DNA of 64,000 bases from Acanthosepion lycidas. Taxonomy: Eukaryota; Mollusca; Cephalopoda; Sepiida; Sepiidae. The translations under genes and the position numbers were made by a program. The notes beneath the pieces are model-generated. The model was not told the origin of the DNA and made no database searches. It saw nothing but the letters and a program-made list of their open reading frames with translations. Of this stretch, positions 33,401 to 44,295 are shown piece by piece (the first letter of the stretch is position 1; the number at the start of each line of letters is the position of its first letter). The DNA lies in assembly GCA_963932145.1 (NCBI GenBank), contig OZ010578.1, positions 22,823,327 through 22,887,326 on the forward strand, written 5' to 3'.

Positions 33401-34194
33401 GCATTACGCCGAAATTTTCAATTTATTCTGAACCTACAGACAAATACATTCGATGTTATTGTTATAGATTTCTCAAATTTTCTTCATAATCTTTGTTTTT
33501 GACTTTTGTCTTCGCTTTTCTGCTGTAATGTTGATAAGTGTATTTTTTATGTTCTTTGTTTCCTATTGTCTCTTCTTTCTTTCGAGTGAAAAACTTGTTT
33601 CCTTCCCGGATTATCTACATCTTTTTTCAAATAATTCCAATTTTTTCCCCAGCTTTCCCAAATACAAAATATTTCGTGTATATTTCCCCACCCCCTCGGG
33701 TATTAAATGTAAACAAAATATTTCTTTTTATTTGTCGAACTTTACGAAGAGAAGCAAAGATTTCTATCGGACCGGATTTTCATAAATCTATAAAAAGAAA
33801 ATACAGACCAGAAAATAAATCGAAAAAAATGTCTCTTAAACTGAGTTTAAATCGAATAAATGCGAACTTTAAATCAGAATGCAATTTACAAAATAAATCA
33901 TTAATAAAATCTCATATGCTAAAAATAAAGCCACGTCAAATCTAATGCCTTTGTTTGTTTGCTTTTCGCTTTTCTCGGTTTTCTTTTCCAAACAAAAATC
34001 GAAATATCCATTCGATATTTCAAATATTATCCATGCCAATAAAAGGCATTATTATTTTCAGGAAATATCTAAGTAAAAATGCAAACTTGTACCTATTTTG
34101 TTTTACTTAACTGCTTCTTTATTTAGAATTAGACCAAATCAAAGCAGTCAACGTAATAGTAATTATTTCACAAACTATACAAAGTAAAATTCCT
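33401..34194. other. Unassigned AT-rich DNA
   Basis: No element recognised. Overlapping frames at 33528-33945 (up to 135 codons) are F/I/K-rich with no recognisable domain and are not supported as genes. Confidence 0.4.
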
Positions 34195-34470
34195 GGGTAT
34201 GACGATAAACTATATCCAGCAGCAAGGCCTCTAATCAGGATACTTTGAGGATCGTGGAACTACTTCTTAATTACTGTTGTTCCCAGGTTCATCCCGATTC
34301 GAGTTGCTAGGGTCTCGCCTATGAGTAAATAGTTAACCCACAAAATGGCGTCAATACACGATGGAAGTATAAAAGTTTCATACTTGTAAAAGAAATTACT
34401 AATGCTCCCAAGAAAATTTTTGGCGTTAAATGACCCATAAAGAGTTGATATGCCGTTAACGAAACTCACA
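34195..34470. repeat. Dispersed repeat shared with 27.8-28.3 kb
   Basis: gggtatgacgataaactata, agcaaggcctctaatcagga and gcgttaaatgacccataaag correspond to the copy at 27.8 kb. Confidence 0.65.
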
Positions 34471-34929
34471 CACGAAGTAAATACGTTTTGCAAAGATACT
34501 AGATAACTACCTAACACTAAACTATTATAGGTAAGAATTAATAAACACTAGTACACTTAGCTGGCGTTTGACGGGTTTTGTTTTTTTACCTTATGTAGGA
34601 ATAAATTAAAGTTTGAATTAAAATGATTTTAGAGACAACAATGTTTTTAGTATTTTTAAACATATCTTATTTATATTAATTCATAGCATTCTTATTTAAT
34701 CAACGTGTTTCGCTCATTTTTGATGGCTTTACTCTAAATTTAACCTGAATTGCATCTACCATTAACAATGAAGGATACCGTTGTTTTATAAAATGGTTTC
34801 TACGAACTCTCCGATATGTAAATATTGATGACTCCGTGTCTTGAACGCCTCTTGTGACTAAAACTCAACCCTGACCTCAAGTGACCAAAAGATGCTTGGG
34901 AAAATGGTCGATTCCCCGTACTGCTCCAG

Positions 34930-35445
34930 TATGTAAACTCACTTTTCCTACGTTTACAAGAGACAAATGATGCCAAAAATGGAGTACTGCTGAGATATAT
35001 GGGCTGAATCTGCCACGCTCGACAGAGTCCAAAAGGATTTTCACGTCCTTGTAGGTGACGAATTATTTACCTGCCTACAACCCCTTATCCCACAGACCAA
35101 ATGTCACAAGTCTTCAGTTGCTCTATCGGTATATATCAACGGAAAGAGTTCAGACAAAATACATTCCTTAGTTACCCCACTTCTAACTTTCACAGCTAAG
35201 ACCCCATCTATGTCAAGCACATTGTTTTTAATCACATTTCGTTCGTGTTCCATTCATTAAATGCATTTCTCGAGCATTTACTCCGCACGAATGGCTGCTT
35301 TGTGGAACCAACTCCCAAGAGGATGCTTCCCCGATCACTTCAATCTTAACAACTGTTTTCTTACCCACATATCCATATAATTAGTGCTTCTATGTAACCC
35401 TCTACCCCGAGTGGCTCGCGGGCCCTGTACTGAGTGAATATATCT
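34930..35445 (+). mobile_element. LINE reverse-transcriptase C-terminal relic
   Basis: The strand reads QMMPKMEYC then DIWAESATLDRVQKDF ('RPxMEYCxxIW...LDRVQ'). It then has a long open stretch with SVALSVYINGKSSDKIHSLV, and finally ARMAALWNQLPRGCFPDHFN and LPRVARGPCTE. This resembles the C-terminal tail of the other copies but from a distinct subfamily. It carries stops and a missing SHRR block. It is dead. The end (gagtggctcgcgggccctg) is what relates it to the fragment at 12.6 kb. Confidence 0.8.
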
Positions 35446-35926
35446 GTAAGAAATGCTGAAAAGAAATGTTGCACAGAAGGAAATAAATGATGTTGTAAAA
35501 GATACAAATCTGAAGAATATATTCTTGTGGAAGGACATCCCATCCGATTGTGTGCTGCATTGTATTTGTAAAATGAGGACGTTCACTTATATACGGTAGG
35601 TACGTTTCCTTGTCCAGAAAAGAAAGGTTCTTTAATTTGTCATTAAAATAAGCAAATCTCTGTTCAGCAGTGTCATTTTGTACCGAGTGCTTTTGCAATT
35701 TATAATGAAGAATAAGCGAAGAATAAGCGAAATCAGAAAAAAAAGTGTCCTTAACTAGAATACCGAAAGCTATCCTGAAGACTTGCATGATTCTCATCAA
35801 TTTAAATTTATCTCTCATTGTGATAAAAGTGATTTTTTTTCGCCTGTGTTGAACGAAAAGAAAACGACGATCTACCAAGCGTTGACGGTTTCCGTTTCCA
35901 TAACATCGTGGAAAAATCATCTTCAT
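35402..35926 (-). CDS. Unrecognised 174-codon open frame
   Basis: The longest uninterrupted frame in the window. The predicted protein starts MKMIFPRCYGNGNRQRL, is rich in F, I, K and Y, and has one hydrophobic stretch near its C-terminus (about residues 140-155). Its last residues lie antisense to the end of the LINE on the plus strand, which argues against a real coding region there. I recognise no domain, and no splice or promoter evidence is visible. It may be a chance frame or a relic of an unknown element. Confidence 0.2.
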   Translation of the reverse strand: MKMIFPRCYGNGNRQRLVDRRFLFVQHRRKKITFITMRDKFKLMRIMQVFRIAFGILVKDTFFSDFAYSSLILHYKLQKHSVQNDTAEQRFAYFNDKLKNLSFLDKETYLPYISERPHFTNTMQHTIGWDVLPQEYILQICIFYNIIYFLLCNISFQHFLQIYSLSTGPASHSG

Positions 35927-35929
35927 AGT

Positions 35930-37140
35930 AGAAGAATTTTCCCAAGGCTTTAAAGGGCGTAAAGATCTTTTAAGTACAAAGAAATCGAAGCATTCGGGAT
36001 AGAACTAAAATCGCGGAAACAAAAATAGGCAAGCATTTTAGCCGCCAAGCATATATAAATAATGGTATTTACACATCTTTACTGTAGGCATCTCTCAACA
36101 CAGAGAGAGAGAGAGAGAGACGATAGCCCTTACATGATTATCATATAGGAAAAAAAAAGAGTAACTACAGACACTAAGCTTCGAGCGTGATACTCTGGAT
36201 TAATGAATATATGTTTTCCACCAGGTGTATAAACAGCAGTGTCAGACTACTGACTGTAGTGATTATTGAGTGGAACTATCCAGTCGAATTAGTGTGAATT
36301 ATTGTGCGTCGATGATTTGGGTTTTGATTTAGGATTTACCAGACGTTAAGCCGAGCCGAGCCGCGCTACTAACAAGGAATTAACTCACTGAAATGGTTAA
36401 TTATCTTTTATTGACTTTTACTTCTTTATTCTTGTTAAGTATTTATTTGCGGTTGTAAATATACAGTTTTAATTAATTTTAATTAATTAGTTATACAGTT
36501 TTAATTAATATTAAAGTTTTGAGTTATATTTAATTATTAACAATCACCGTACATAATAATATTTACAGCACATAATGCGCAAGTATCATTATCTATAATA
36601 CGGACTTTATTCACAACAAAATGACTCATCACTCTCTATTTCTATAAGTAAAGGAAAGATCATTGCGTTAGAATTTAACCTTGACTACTGAATTAAAATT
36701 TATTTTTAAAACATTCTCAACTGAAGTAATGGAATTTTCATACAGCCGTGCGTCCGGAATTATTTTCATCACAAGAATTTTCAGACGATTATCTTCGACC
36801 GTTCTGGTGCCTGAAAGTGAATAAGACGTTTTGATCAAATATTGATCGGATTAACATAAAGTCGAACGATAAGACCTTGTACCTGTAAAATGGATAGAAA
36901 GAAAAATAAAAGATAAATGTTAATGAAATATATTGATCAAGGATTGGTTAGATTAAAAGAAAGTTGGACTCGAGGAATTGTACCGGAAGAATGGATTGAT
37001 AAAATAAGAAACAGTGAATGTATTTTTTTTTTAGATATTCTCCAGGGTGTTGTGAGCACAATGTATCGGCCAAGTACCAATGTGTCTGCTCTTTCGCTGA
37101 TATCTGCTTGTTATTGTATTATCTACTCTAAGGGAGGTAA
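35930..37140. other. Unassigned AT-rich DNA
   Basis: A short (GA)n run lies at 36100-36120. No gene recognised; a 75-codon frame near 36917 shows no domain. Confidence 0.4.
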
Positions 37141-37143
37141 CTA

Positions 37144-37145
<2 letters not shown>

Positions 37146-37189
<44 letters not shown>

Positions 37190-37676
37190 GATGCATGTTT
37201 CATTAAATAATATAGACAAGTTTTGTCTATTTATTTTAAGTAAGTTCCTTTCATATTGTCTAATAATATTATCATTGAAAGATGACAATTACTTTTCAAT
37301 ATTTCAAATAATACACGGAACAATATTTATAGTCTGTTTTTGTTGCATGAAAAATTTCAAAGCAACGACTAACTTGTGTATAAGTTAGTCGTTGCTTTGA
37401 AATTTTTCATGCAATAAAAACAGACTATCATGATTGTTTCGTCCGTGCATAGATTGATATATTGAAAAGTAATTGGTATATTTGATAATGGCTTATGTAA
37501 GCTGAAAGCCTCGATTGGATTTAAACATGTATCAATATGGTGATTTCCTTTTGTGTTTCAATGATTATGTTATTACGCTTATTATACTATATGAAAGAAA
37601 CTTACTTAAAATCGACAAAACTTGTCTATATTATTTAATGAAACATGCATCAATGAAACATTGTGCCTAAAGATAC

Positions 37677-37733
<57 letters not shown>
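37146..37733. repeat. Palindromic foldback element bounded by (TA)n
   Basis: (TA)n arrays at 37146-37186 and 37680-37733 bound a large inverted repeat. The inner arms (37331-37375 and 37382-37426) are 45 bp with one mismatch and a six-base loop (gtgtat). Outer parts pair with indels: the left arm lacks about 95 bases present on the right (tacataagccattatc, gatacatgtttaaatcc). A single-arm copy lies at 29.96 kb. It is non-coding. Confidence 0.9.
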
Positions 37734-37738
<5 letters not shown>

Positions 37739-37924
37739 TATTTAAAATATAAAATATTATATTATAATAGGAGGCCAAAAAATAAATAAAAAATAAACAA
37801 AAAAGAGGGGCCGCCTAGAAAGACGTAAACACCAAAAAAGTGTCCGATGCATGCTATAAAATATAAACTATATGATATAAAATGAAGAGCGGGATTCCTT
37901 GGAAAAAATCTCTCACGACCACGC

Positions 37925-37955
37925 TACCCGGGTTTAGATTGGTAGATCTCCTCAG
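37925..37955 (-). ncRNA. Hammerhead-like core, left PLE terminal repeat
   Basis: Minus strand: CTGAGGA (37955 to 37949), GAT-CTACCA-ATC as stem II, TAAA in place of GAAA, then CCCGGG and TA. Helix III can form as A-U, C-G, C-G with a GTA cleavage triplet. Helix I is not evident beyond one pair. The G12 change should block cleavage. Confidence 0.45.
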
Positions 37956-38775
37956 GTAGGTTGAAAACGATGTAGTATAGCGAACCCAGCAACAAACTTA
38001 AAGAACACCGGAAGGTGGATGGTATCGGTGGAATTGGGACTTAGAAGTGGGATGGTCAGAACATTAGGAAATGCATGGTATTGGTGGAAGTCAAACTAAA
38101 CTACAGCTGCACGAGCAACTTACAAAACATTGTAAAAAGCCAAAATTCAAAAATTCTGGAGGATTCTGATGGCAATAAAGAAAAGGAACAAAGGAACAAA
38201 AACATTTGTCCTTTAAACGCTGGGTGCCATAAGACGGGTATAGTCTATTCACCAGAAGTTAGTGTCGGTAGCAGCTTCAGAAAAGTGTCCAAAGGTTACA
38301 CAGTCGGCCCCTTTAACAAGAGGTTTTACAATCATACTACCTCATTTAGACTGGAGACTCACAAAAGTGATACAAAACTGGCGGATTGATTCTGGAGCTA
38401 GAAACAAGAGAACGGTAGAGATCCCTGTGTGAAGTGGAAGATAATTAGACCAGTCAACCCCGGCAGAGCCTGTGGTAAAGCCTGCCGACTATGTCAGGAA
38501 GAAAAGCTGGCAATAGCAACTTATCCAGACAAACAAGTGATGCTCAATGAAAAGAATGTAATGGTTTATCGGGTGCAAATATTTATTCAACAATTGCTGG
38601 CTCGGATGAGTGTTTTCCCCCTGATTTTTTTTATTTTCTTAGTCATACTCCCACTAATCCCATCCACCTACTGGTGTTCAACCCCCAACCTTCTAAGTTT
38701 CACTCCCACTAGTATCACCCACCTTCCGGTGTTCTTTGTTGCGGAGTTCACTATACTACAGCTTTTTCAGCCTGC

Positions 38776-38806
38776 CTGAGGAGATCTAGCGATCGAAAAC
38801 CGGGTA
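38776..38806 (+). ncRNA. Hammerhead-like core, right PLE terminal repeat
   Basis: CTGAGGA (38776-38782), GATC-TAGC-GATC as a perfect four-pair stem II with G-C next to the core, GAAA (38795-38798), then ACCGGG and TA. Relative to the left repeat, helix III has lost one C (C to A), while stem II and GAAA are better kept. The two copies are complementary in what they preserve. Confidence 0.5.
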
Positions 38807-38837
38807 TCGTGGGAGATTTTTTTATAAGGTTTATATA

Positions 38838-40056
38838 CTGGGTGCGGCTGGTATTTGAGGACATACAGATTAAAAAAATAATGCTGCTTCCCAATAACTT
38901 CTAATGCTTTTATTTTTCAGAAATCAAGAATGGCAAACCCTATAACAAATGAAATGAAAAGGCATGCTGTGGTTGTGGCATTAAAGGCTGATCATAGCGA
39001 TTTAGAAATTGCACGTTTCATCAGATTTGCAAGATCGTTTGTCCACAAGATACGAAAAGAGTTAGAAGACGCTGACAGTTCCCCAAAATCTGTATCAAAA
39101 CGTAAAAGACATTCTGCACGTTCTGATAAAGTGAGAACATCCGAATTTATTCAGGAAGTCAAGCAGACAATTGATGAAAACCGAGGTCAATCAATGAGGT
39201 CAATTGCCAAAAAGCTGCATGTATCTGAAAAAACAACCAGAAGGAGTGTTCATAAAGACCTTCGATACAAGAAAAGAGAGGTCAATTTATGTCTGAAAAA
39301 ACAAAAGAAATCTGTTTAAACAGTTCCAAAAGGCTTTTAAACAAACTTAAAAAACCTTCAGAATCTGGTGTGATTTGGTTTTTCACAGATAAGAAAAACT
39401 TTGATCAAGATCAAAAACAGAAGAAATGACAGATGGCTTTGTTCAGATCCTTCTGAGGTGCAAAGGGTGATACGCATAAAGGTTTTATGGTATTGGGTAT
39501 TTTTAGCAATGAAGGACATACTATGCCACCACACTTTTTTCCACAAGGTCTTAGAGTAAATGCTGCTGCTTATATTGAGGTTCTAGAAACAGTTGTCAAG
39601 CCCTGGTTTGACAACATATGCGACGGCAGGCCTTACATATTGCAGCAAGACTCGGCTCAATCCCAAAAGGCGCTACGAACACAAGAATGGATGTCTGACC
39701 ATTTGTACGACCACATCACAGCCAACATTTGGACTCCTAACTCTCCAGGTCTCAATCCACTAGACTATTATGCGTGGAACGTTGTTGAGAAGGAGCTTAA
39801 TCTCCAGCCTCATAACACCAAAGACTGCAATAGTTCGAGTAATGTCAGATATAAATAAAGACCAAATAATCAGGATTTGCAGCCGATTTTGACCTCGTGT
39901 GGAGGCAGTTATTCATACTAGTAGTGGTTTTATTGAATAAAATTAAATAATAGTTAGCTAAATTTTATGTTTACTTGATTGCAATCAAATGTAATTATAT
40001 TCATTTGTTCAACAAGATTTTTTACTAATCCATATCTGTCCTCAAATACCAGCCGC

Positions 40057-40060
<4 letters not shown>
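38838..40060 (+). mobile_element. Mariner-type transposon (DD37D), complete but dead
   Basis: Terminal inverted repeats share gcggctggtatttgaggaca (left from 38844; right reversed up to 40056). The flanking dinucleotide is TA on both sides, and the right side lies in (TA)n. One transposase gene runs between them. The element starts within about ten bases of the end of the PLE terminal repeat. Confidence 0.93.
38930..39858 (+). pseudogene. Mariner/maT-like DD37D transposase, frameshifted
   Basis: The N-terminal part (MANPITNEMKRHAVVVALKA; SMRSIAKKLHVSEKTTRRSV) holds two helix-turn-helix-like DNA-binding segments. A frameshift near 39285 leads to VIWFFTDKKNFDQDQK (first catalytic Asp), then another shift at about 39425. 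From 39487 it reads GIFSNEGHTMPPHFFPQGLR, YILQQDSAQSQKALRTQEWM (second Asp) and NSPGLNPLDYYAWNVVEKEL (third Asp). I count 37 residues between the second and third Asp, hence DD37D. The usual 'DSAPSH' reads DSAQSQ. At least two frameshifts make it non-functional. Confidence 0.9.

Positions 40061-40130
<70 letters not shown>
40061..40130. repeat. (TA)n microsatellite
   Basis: TA array with one TG interruption at the right boundary of the mariner element. Confidence 0.97.
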
Positions 40131-40131
<1 letters not shown>

Positions 40132-41990
40132 TTCAGGCTTTGTTATTAATTTTTGACTTCACCCTGTCAGTTGTAGTTAAAAGTATGCGATCTACATCCC
40201 TACCCAAAACAGGCGCCATCTTTTTACTGCTCTATGTATATTTGTCTTGACTTTCGTACACACTAGACTAATACCTACCTCATCTGACACTCCTAGAAAA
40301 CAAAATTATGCCTTTGATTCTCATGCAAGTCAAACCTATATCTATATTTGTCACTCTTGTGCAGGTCAGGAATACGTCTGCCTTTGTAACTCAACCTAAC
40401 AGAATTCGGCATTAAATAGCCGACCGACAATGGAATATACCCTAAATTAAATCAATCGTTTTTATTAATATTGTTTTAGTTAAATTTACAGTTAAAAATT
40501 ACCCAGACAGAAATTTACTTGTATTTACCGATATCTTAAAACGGCTTTTCCGAGGAGATCATTTTAGAGTCTTGCTAAGAATTTAGCACCAAATTTGAGG
40601 CCTTGCATAGTATCCATTAAAAACGACAACAATTGAAAAGAAAGATTTGAAATGGAAAATGATATGGGAGAACTTGGTTTTGAATACTAATATAAAATCA
40701 GATTTATATAATTTGTTCCATCTAGAAAACCTTTGTGGAACACTTCATCTTCCGCAAGCAACATTACATACAAATGCATTTGAAGACAACAGACATTTAA
40801 AATGGCTGCCATTCGTTCCCATTCAAGGAGGCAGTCGACATTAAATCTTAGACACTTCCAAACGACTCAAATGTTATCAAAAGTTAATTCCATATTTTAT
40901 TGGCAATTGATCCCTACACAACATCCGTTACCTACTAATCGTATTCGACAAGATCCACTCATTCTGAAGACAAATTATCCCTCTTTATCCGAAAGATAGA
41001 TTCCTTATATTTCAAGTGCGACACCCACATATATCAATATTGAAATAATTAATTCAATTTGTACGTTGTCATCATTAGAAACTACAAAGAGATTCTTGGC
41101 ATATAACCGCAAGAGTAATCTGAAAATTTTTAAAATAGTTGTATTTCGACCAAGAATTTTAGCGTATATCAGAAATAGTGCAAATTTTGAAAGATAGGGG
41201 TGATATATTGTCAGAAAAGCTATGATTTCAGTAAGCATTTTGACATAATTTCCATAGTGATGCTGGGTAATAAGGACAACTGACTTTCGTTAGCGACATA
41301 TATTTATTACAGAATCATTTTGTTATGTAAATGTCTGAGTTATTTTCTTTAATGATAAGAAATACATCAGAATTTTGGAGAACATTAAAAAATTATTAGA
41401 TTTACTTTAATCGACATTATAAGAATTGACAAGATTTCCTTTGTCCAGTAGAAAGAAGGAAACAGCAAAATCTTTGATATCTGTTGAATTGACTGTTAGA
41501 AACACAAATCGAAAATATAAATAAAAGCTTTTAGTAAATTTTCGGATTAAAAGTCTTGTCTACAGAACCTCATTATTCCTATGGTTTCAGAGAAATGGTA
41601 AACGCCTTCATTAAAATAAAAGTTTGAAAAGTTGCCTCTCGATAACGAGACAAGGCTTCGAATCTCATTATGATCGATTTGTCAGGACGTTTATTTCATA
41701 AATATTATAAGGTTGTCTTGATCCGTGGTCCATATGAAATCAGAACGACCTTCATATAATAGCCTGTTCGGCGTTTGCTATGGCAGCAGATAGAACTTAT
41801 GTACATATAAAGACTGGCTGCTTGTTTCTGAATATGCTTGAGGGTGGCTAGCCCATCCTTGTAGCAGACGACTTCTCAGGCACATTTGTTCAACAACCAC
41901 AGAGTTGTTTACACTTCACCTCTGCTGAGCGGATCTTACGCAGTTGGGCTAAATAGTTCCTAAGGAAAAATGTGAAATCTTGTATACCTC
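40131..41990. other. Unassigned AT-rich DNA
   Basis: No recognised gene. Two overlapping 65-codon frames near 40650-41000 lack domains. A possible B-box-like ggcttcgaatctcatt near 41654 is not supported by an A box. Confidence 0.4.
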
Positions 41991-42418
41991 ATTATAAATT
42001 GATTGAATTAATATATGTTTTTTCGTTACACAGTTCTAACCATGTTTCAAAAATGGAAGTTAAAAGCTACGAATTTAATTTTGTAATTAAATTAAAGACA
42101 TTAGTTCCATTTCATCCCCAAGCGAATTTTGGAGTAACTTTTTAAAATTACATCAAATTACAGACATAATAAACACCCAGACACCCCTTGTCTAGTTGAA
42201 GTAGATTTATCTGTAACCTTGGAAACGTGAATTATGATTTTAGCTGTGTCTTTAAAACCCAGTAATTTTAAAAAGTTACTCCAAAATTCGCTTGAGGATG
42301 AAATGGAACAAATGTCTTTAATTTAATTACAAATTTAAATTCGTAGCTTCCATTTTTGAAACATGGTTAGAACTGTGTAGCGAAAAAAAACATATTTTAA
42401 ATCAATCAATTTATAATA
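41991..42418. repeat. Long hairpin element (about 158-bp arms)
   Basis: Left arm 41991-42150 and right arm 42263-42418 are reverse complements with few mismatches and small indels, around a 112-bp spacer. Recognisable pieces are ccaagcgaattttggagtaa against ttactccaaaattcgcttga. No transposase or known terminus is visible. It resembles a MITE or foldback element, or a palindromic duplication. Confidence 0.9.
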
Positions 42419-42523
42419 TTAATGCTCTGTAAATTTACATTGAGCACTATTTTGTAAAAATAAAAATATCTATAAGAACACCAGATTATATATCTTACTG
42501 TTCTTTCTTTTTATTTATATATA

Positions 42524-42526
42524 CAC

Positions 42527-42570
<44 letters not shown>

Positions 42571-42585
42571 ATGTGTGTGTGTGTG
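42524..42585. repeat. (TA)n then (TG)n microsatellite
   Basis: TA array passing into TG about 100 bases right of the hairpin element. Confidence 0.95.
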
Positions 42586-42889
42586 TACTAACGTGACAAA
42601 AGTATGCGTAGCAGATGTACAGGACTCTCTGCATCCCGACAAACGTTGAGACAAATACATAGCATCGATTCCGCAGGTGGTCAGTAGACCGTTAGATTCC
42701 TCTAATATAGCCCTACAGTATCTTGCTTCCTGTGAATACTCCTTTCCAATGATCCATTACAATGCTCCTTAAAGCAGGTCTGAGCAACAAGGGTGTCCTT
42801 CTGGGATAAGCCGTCTTTGTTGAGATATGTCTATCTTCCAATGGTTACCAGTCAATGACATGTTTCGACGAATGGCCGGTCCTAACGAA
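42586..42889. other. Unassigned DNA
   Basis: Nothing recognised between the microsatellite and the next dispersed repeat. Confidence 0.4.
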
Positions 42890-43110
42890 TAGACACTAAG
42901 ATAATGACAATGCTAATATTTGTCGTTTCCTTATAAGGAAACATTCATCATTCATTGACCGAACATCCATTGCTGTTGCTAGTGTTAATTTTATAAAATC
43001 TATATATTATAGAGATTTCTCATGTCAAGTAGCTGTTATCGCTCTTTCCAGTATTGATGGATGTTTCCTTCCTTACCTTTTGTATTAGGCAATGTGGAAT
43101 GTCAACATCT
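42890..43110. repeat. Dispersed repeat shared with 32.5 and 57.5 kb
   Basis: aatgacaatgctaatatttg, ttccttataaggaaacattc and gctgttatcgctctttccag match the other copies of this unidentified family. Confidence 0.6.
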
Positions 43111-44294
43111 TCATTATGTCATTACTTATATTTACATGCAGCACATATTTTAGTTGCAGCTGCTGTTAAAAGAAGCTATTAGAGGAAAACAATAAGTAAT
43201 GACTAAAAATAAGTTTTAACCTGATTATGCAACCTAAAAATTAGAGTACAAAACCAAGCAAGTACATCCTTGTGCAAATTAATTGAAACAACTGCATTAG
43301 TTTCCTTTCTTTCCCCATACGGTCAGTTTTTGACCTACTGGAGTAGCAGGGTGTAATCAATTTCTATTTTTTCCTCAGATTAGGTCATTTGCAATTTGAA
43401 ATTTATTTAGCCTTGAATAATATTGCGTCATCCATAATTGCATCAGATTTTTATCACACCCAGACACTATTGTCTCGACTCTCGATTAGTTGTCCTACGG
43501 CCATTGTCTGTGATAGGCGTTACTTCAAGGAAGCGTGAGAAAAAGGCGGATAGCCAATCCCTTTTTCAGATGGCGAATTTGAGTTTATTCAACACCTAGA
43601 ACCTCTCGGTGCTATATACCGCACGTATGCGAAGCGGGGTTTGTGATAGTTTCTAGGAGATAACGCATCATATCGGATGATCAATAATTTGAACAGGGCC
43701 ATTATACTCTCAAACCTTTGTGAAATCTTAGTAGCACTGCCATTGACGGCATCAGAACATTTCTGTCCATATAATTTTACTCAAATTTATAATATAAAAG
43801 TCAATGATCTACAAACGCTTTGACCTTCAGATTCTCTAATGTTGTACCCTTCTTTATCAACACTTTATATATCCACGCAGAGATGTGCGTGTATATATCT
43901 GTGTGTCAGACTATATGCGTTAGTATATGGCATATCTATATACGGTTTATTTGTTTCAACGACGTACAGAATAATAAAATGTAAGACACACAACATAATC
44001 CTTTCCTTAATAATATTGGAATTATTTTTTTTCTTCTAAACTGTCGCTCCGAGACATCTTTTAATTTTCTTTTGGATTTAAAATAGTATCCATCCTTTTA
44101 TATTTCAAAATAAAAAGTTGGGTCAAAATTAAGCCATTTCATGATATATGGTAGCCTAGACTACATGCCCCAGTTTTTCTGTCTGGTTTTACTTCCATAG
44201 CCTTTTCCGAGTTTGGATATGAACGAAAGGCAGCGAAGGTTTAAAATCAGGGTTTTCTTTCTCCTAGATGAACTGCCTTCCTAGACTTTTGAGC
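43111..44294. other. Unassigned DNA
   Basis: No element or gene recognised. Confidence 0.4.
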
Positions 44295-44295
44295 T

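Larger units (their letters stand above)
37910..38830 (+). mobile_element. Penelope-like element with inverted terminal repeats
   Basis: The centre codes NYSCTSNLQNIVKSQNSKIL, then CPLNAGCHKTGIVYSPEVSV and VGPFNKRFYNHTTSFRLETH (GIY-YIG; GIVY and YTVG are the two name motifs). It ends with VKWKIIRPVNPGRACGKACR then LCQEEKLAIATYP, the usual C-terminal CxxC-type end. It carries one stop and a frameshift. The terminal repeat at the left (37915-38070) is the reverse complement of the one at the right (38655-38826), for example caccttccggtgttcttt. Both have a hammerhead-like core. Inverted terminal repeats are a known PLE arrangement. The polymerase domain is absent. Confidence 0.85.
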
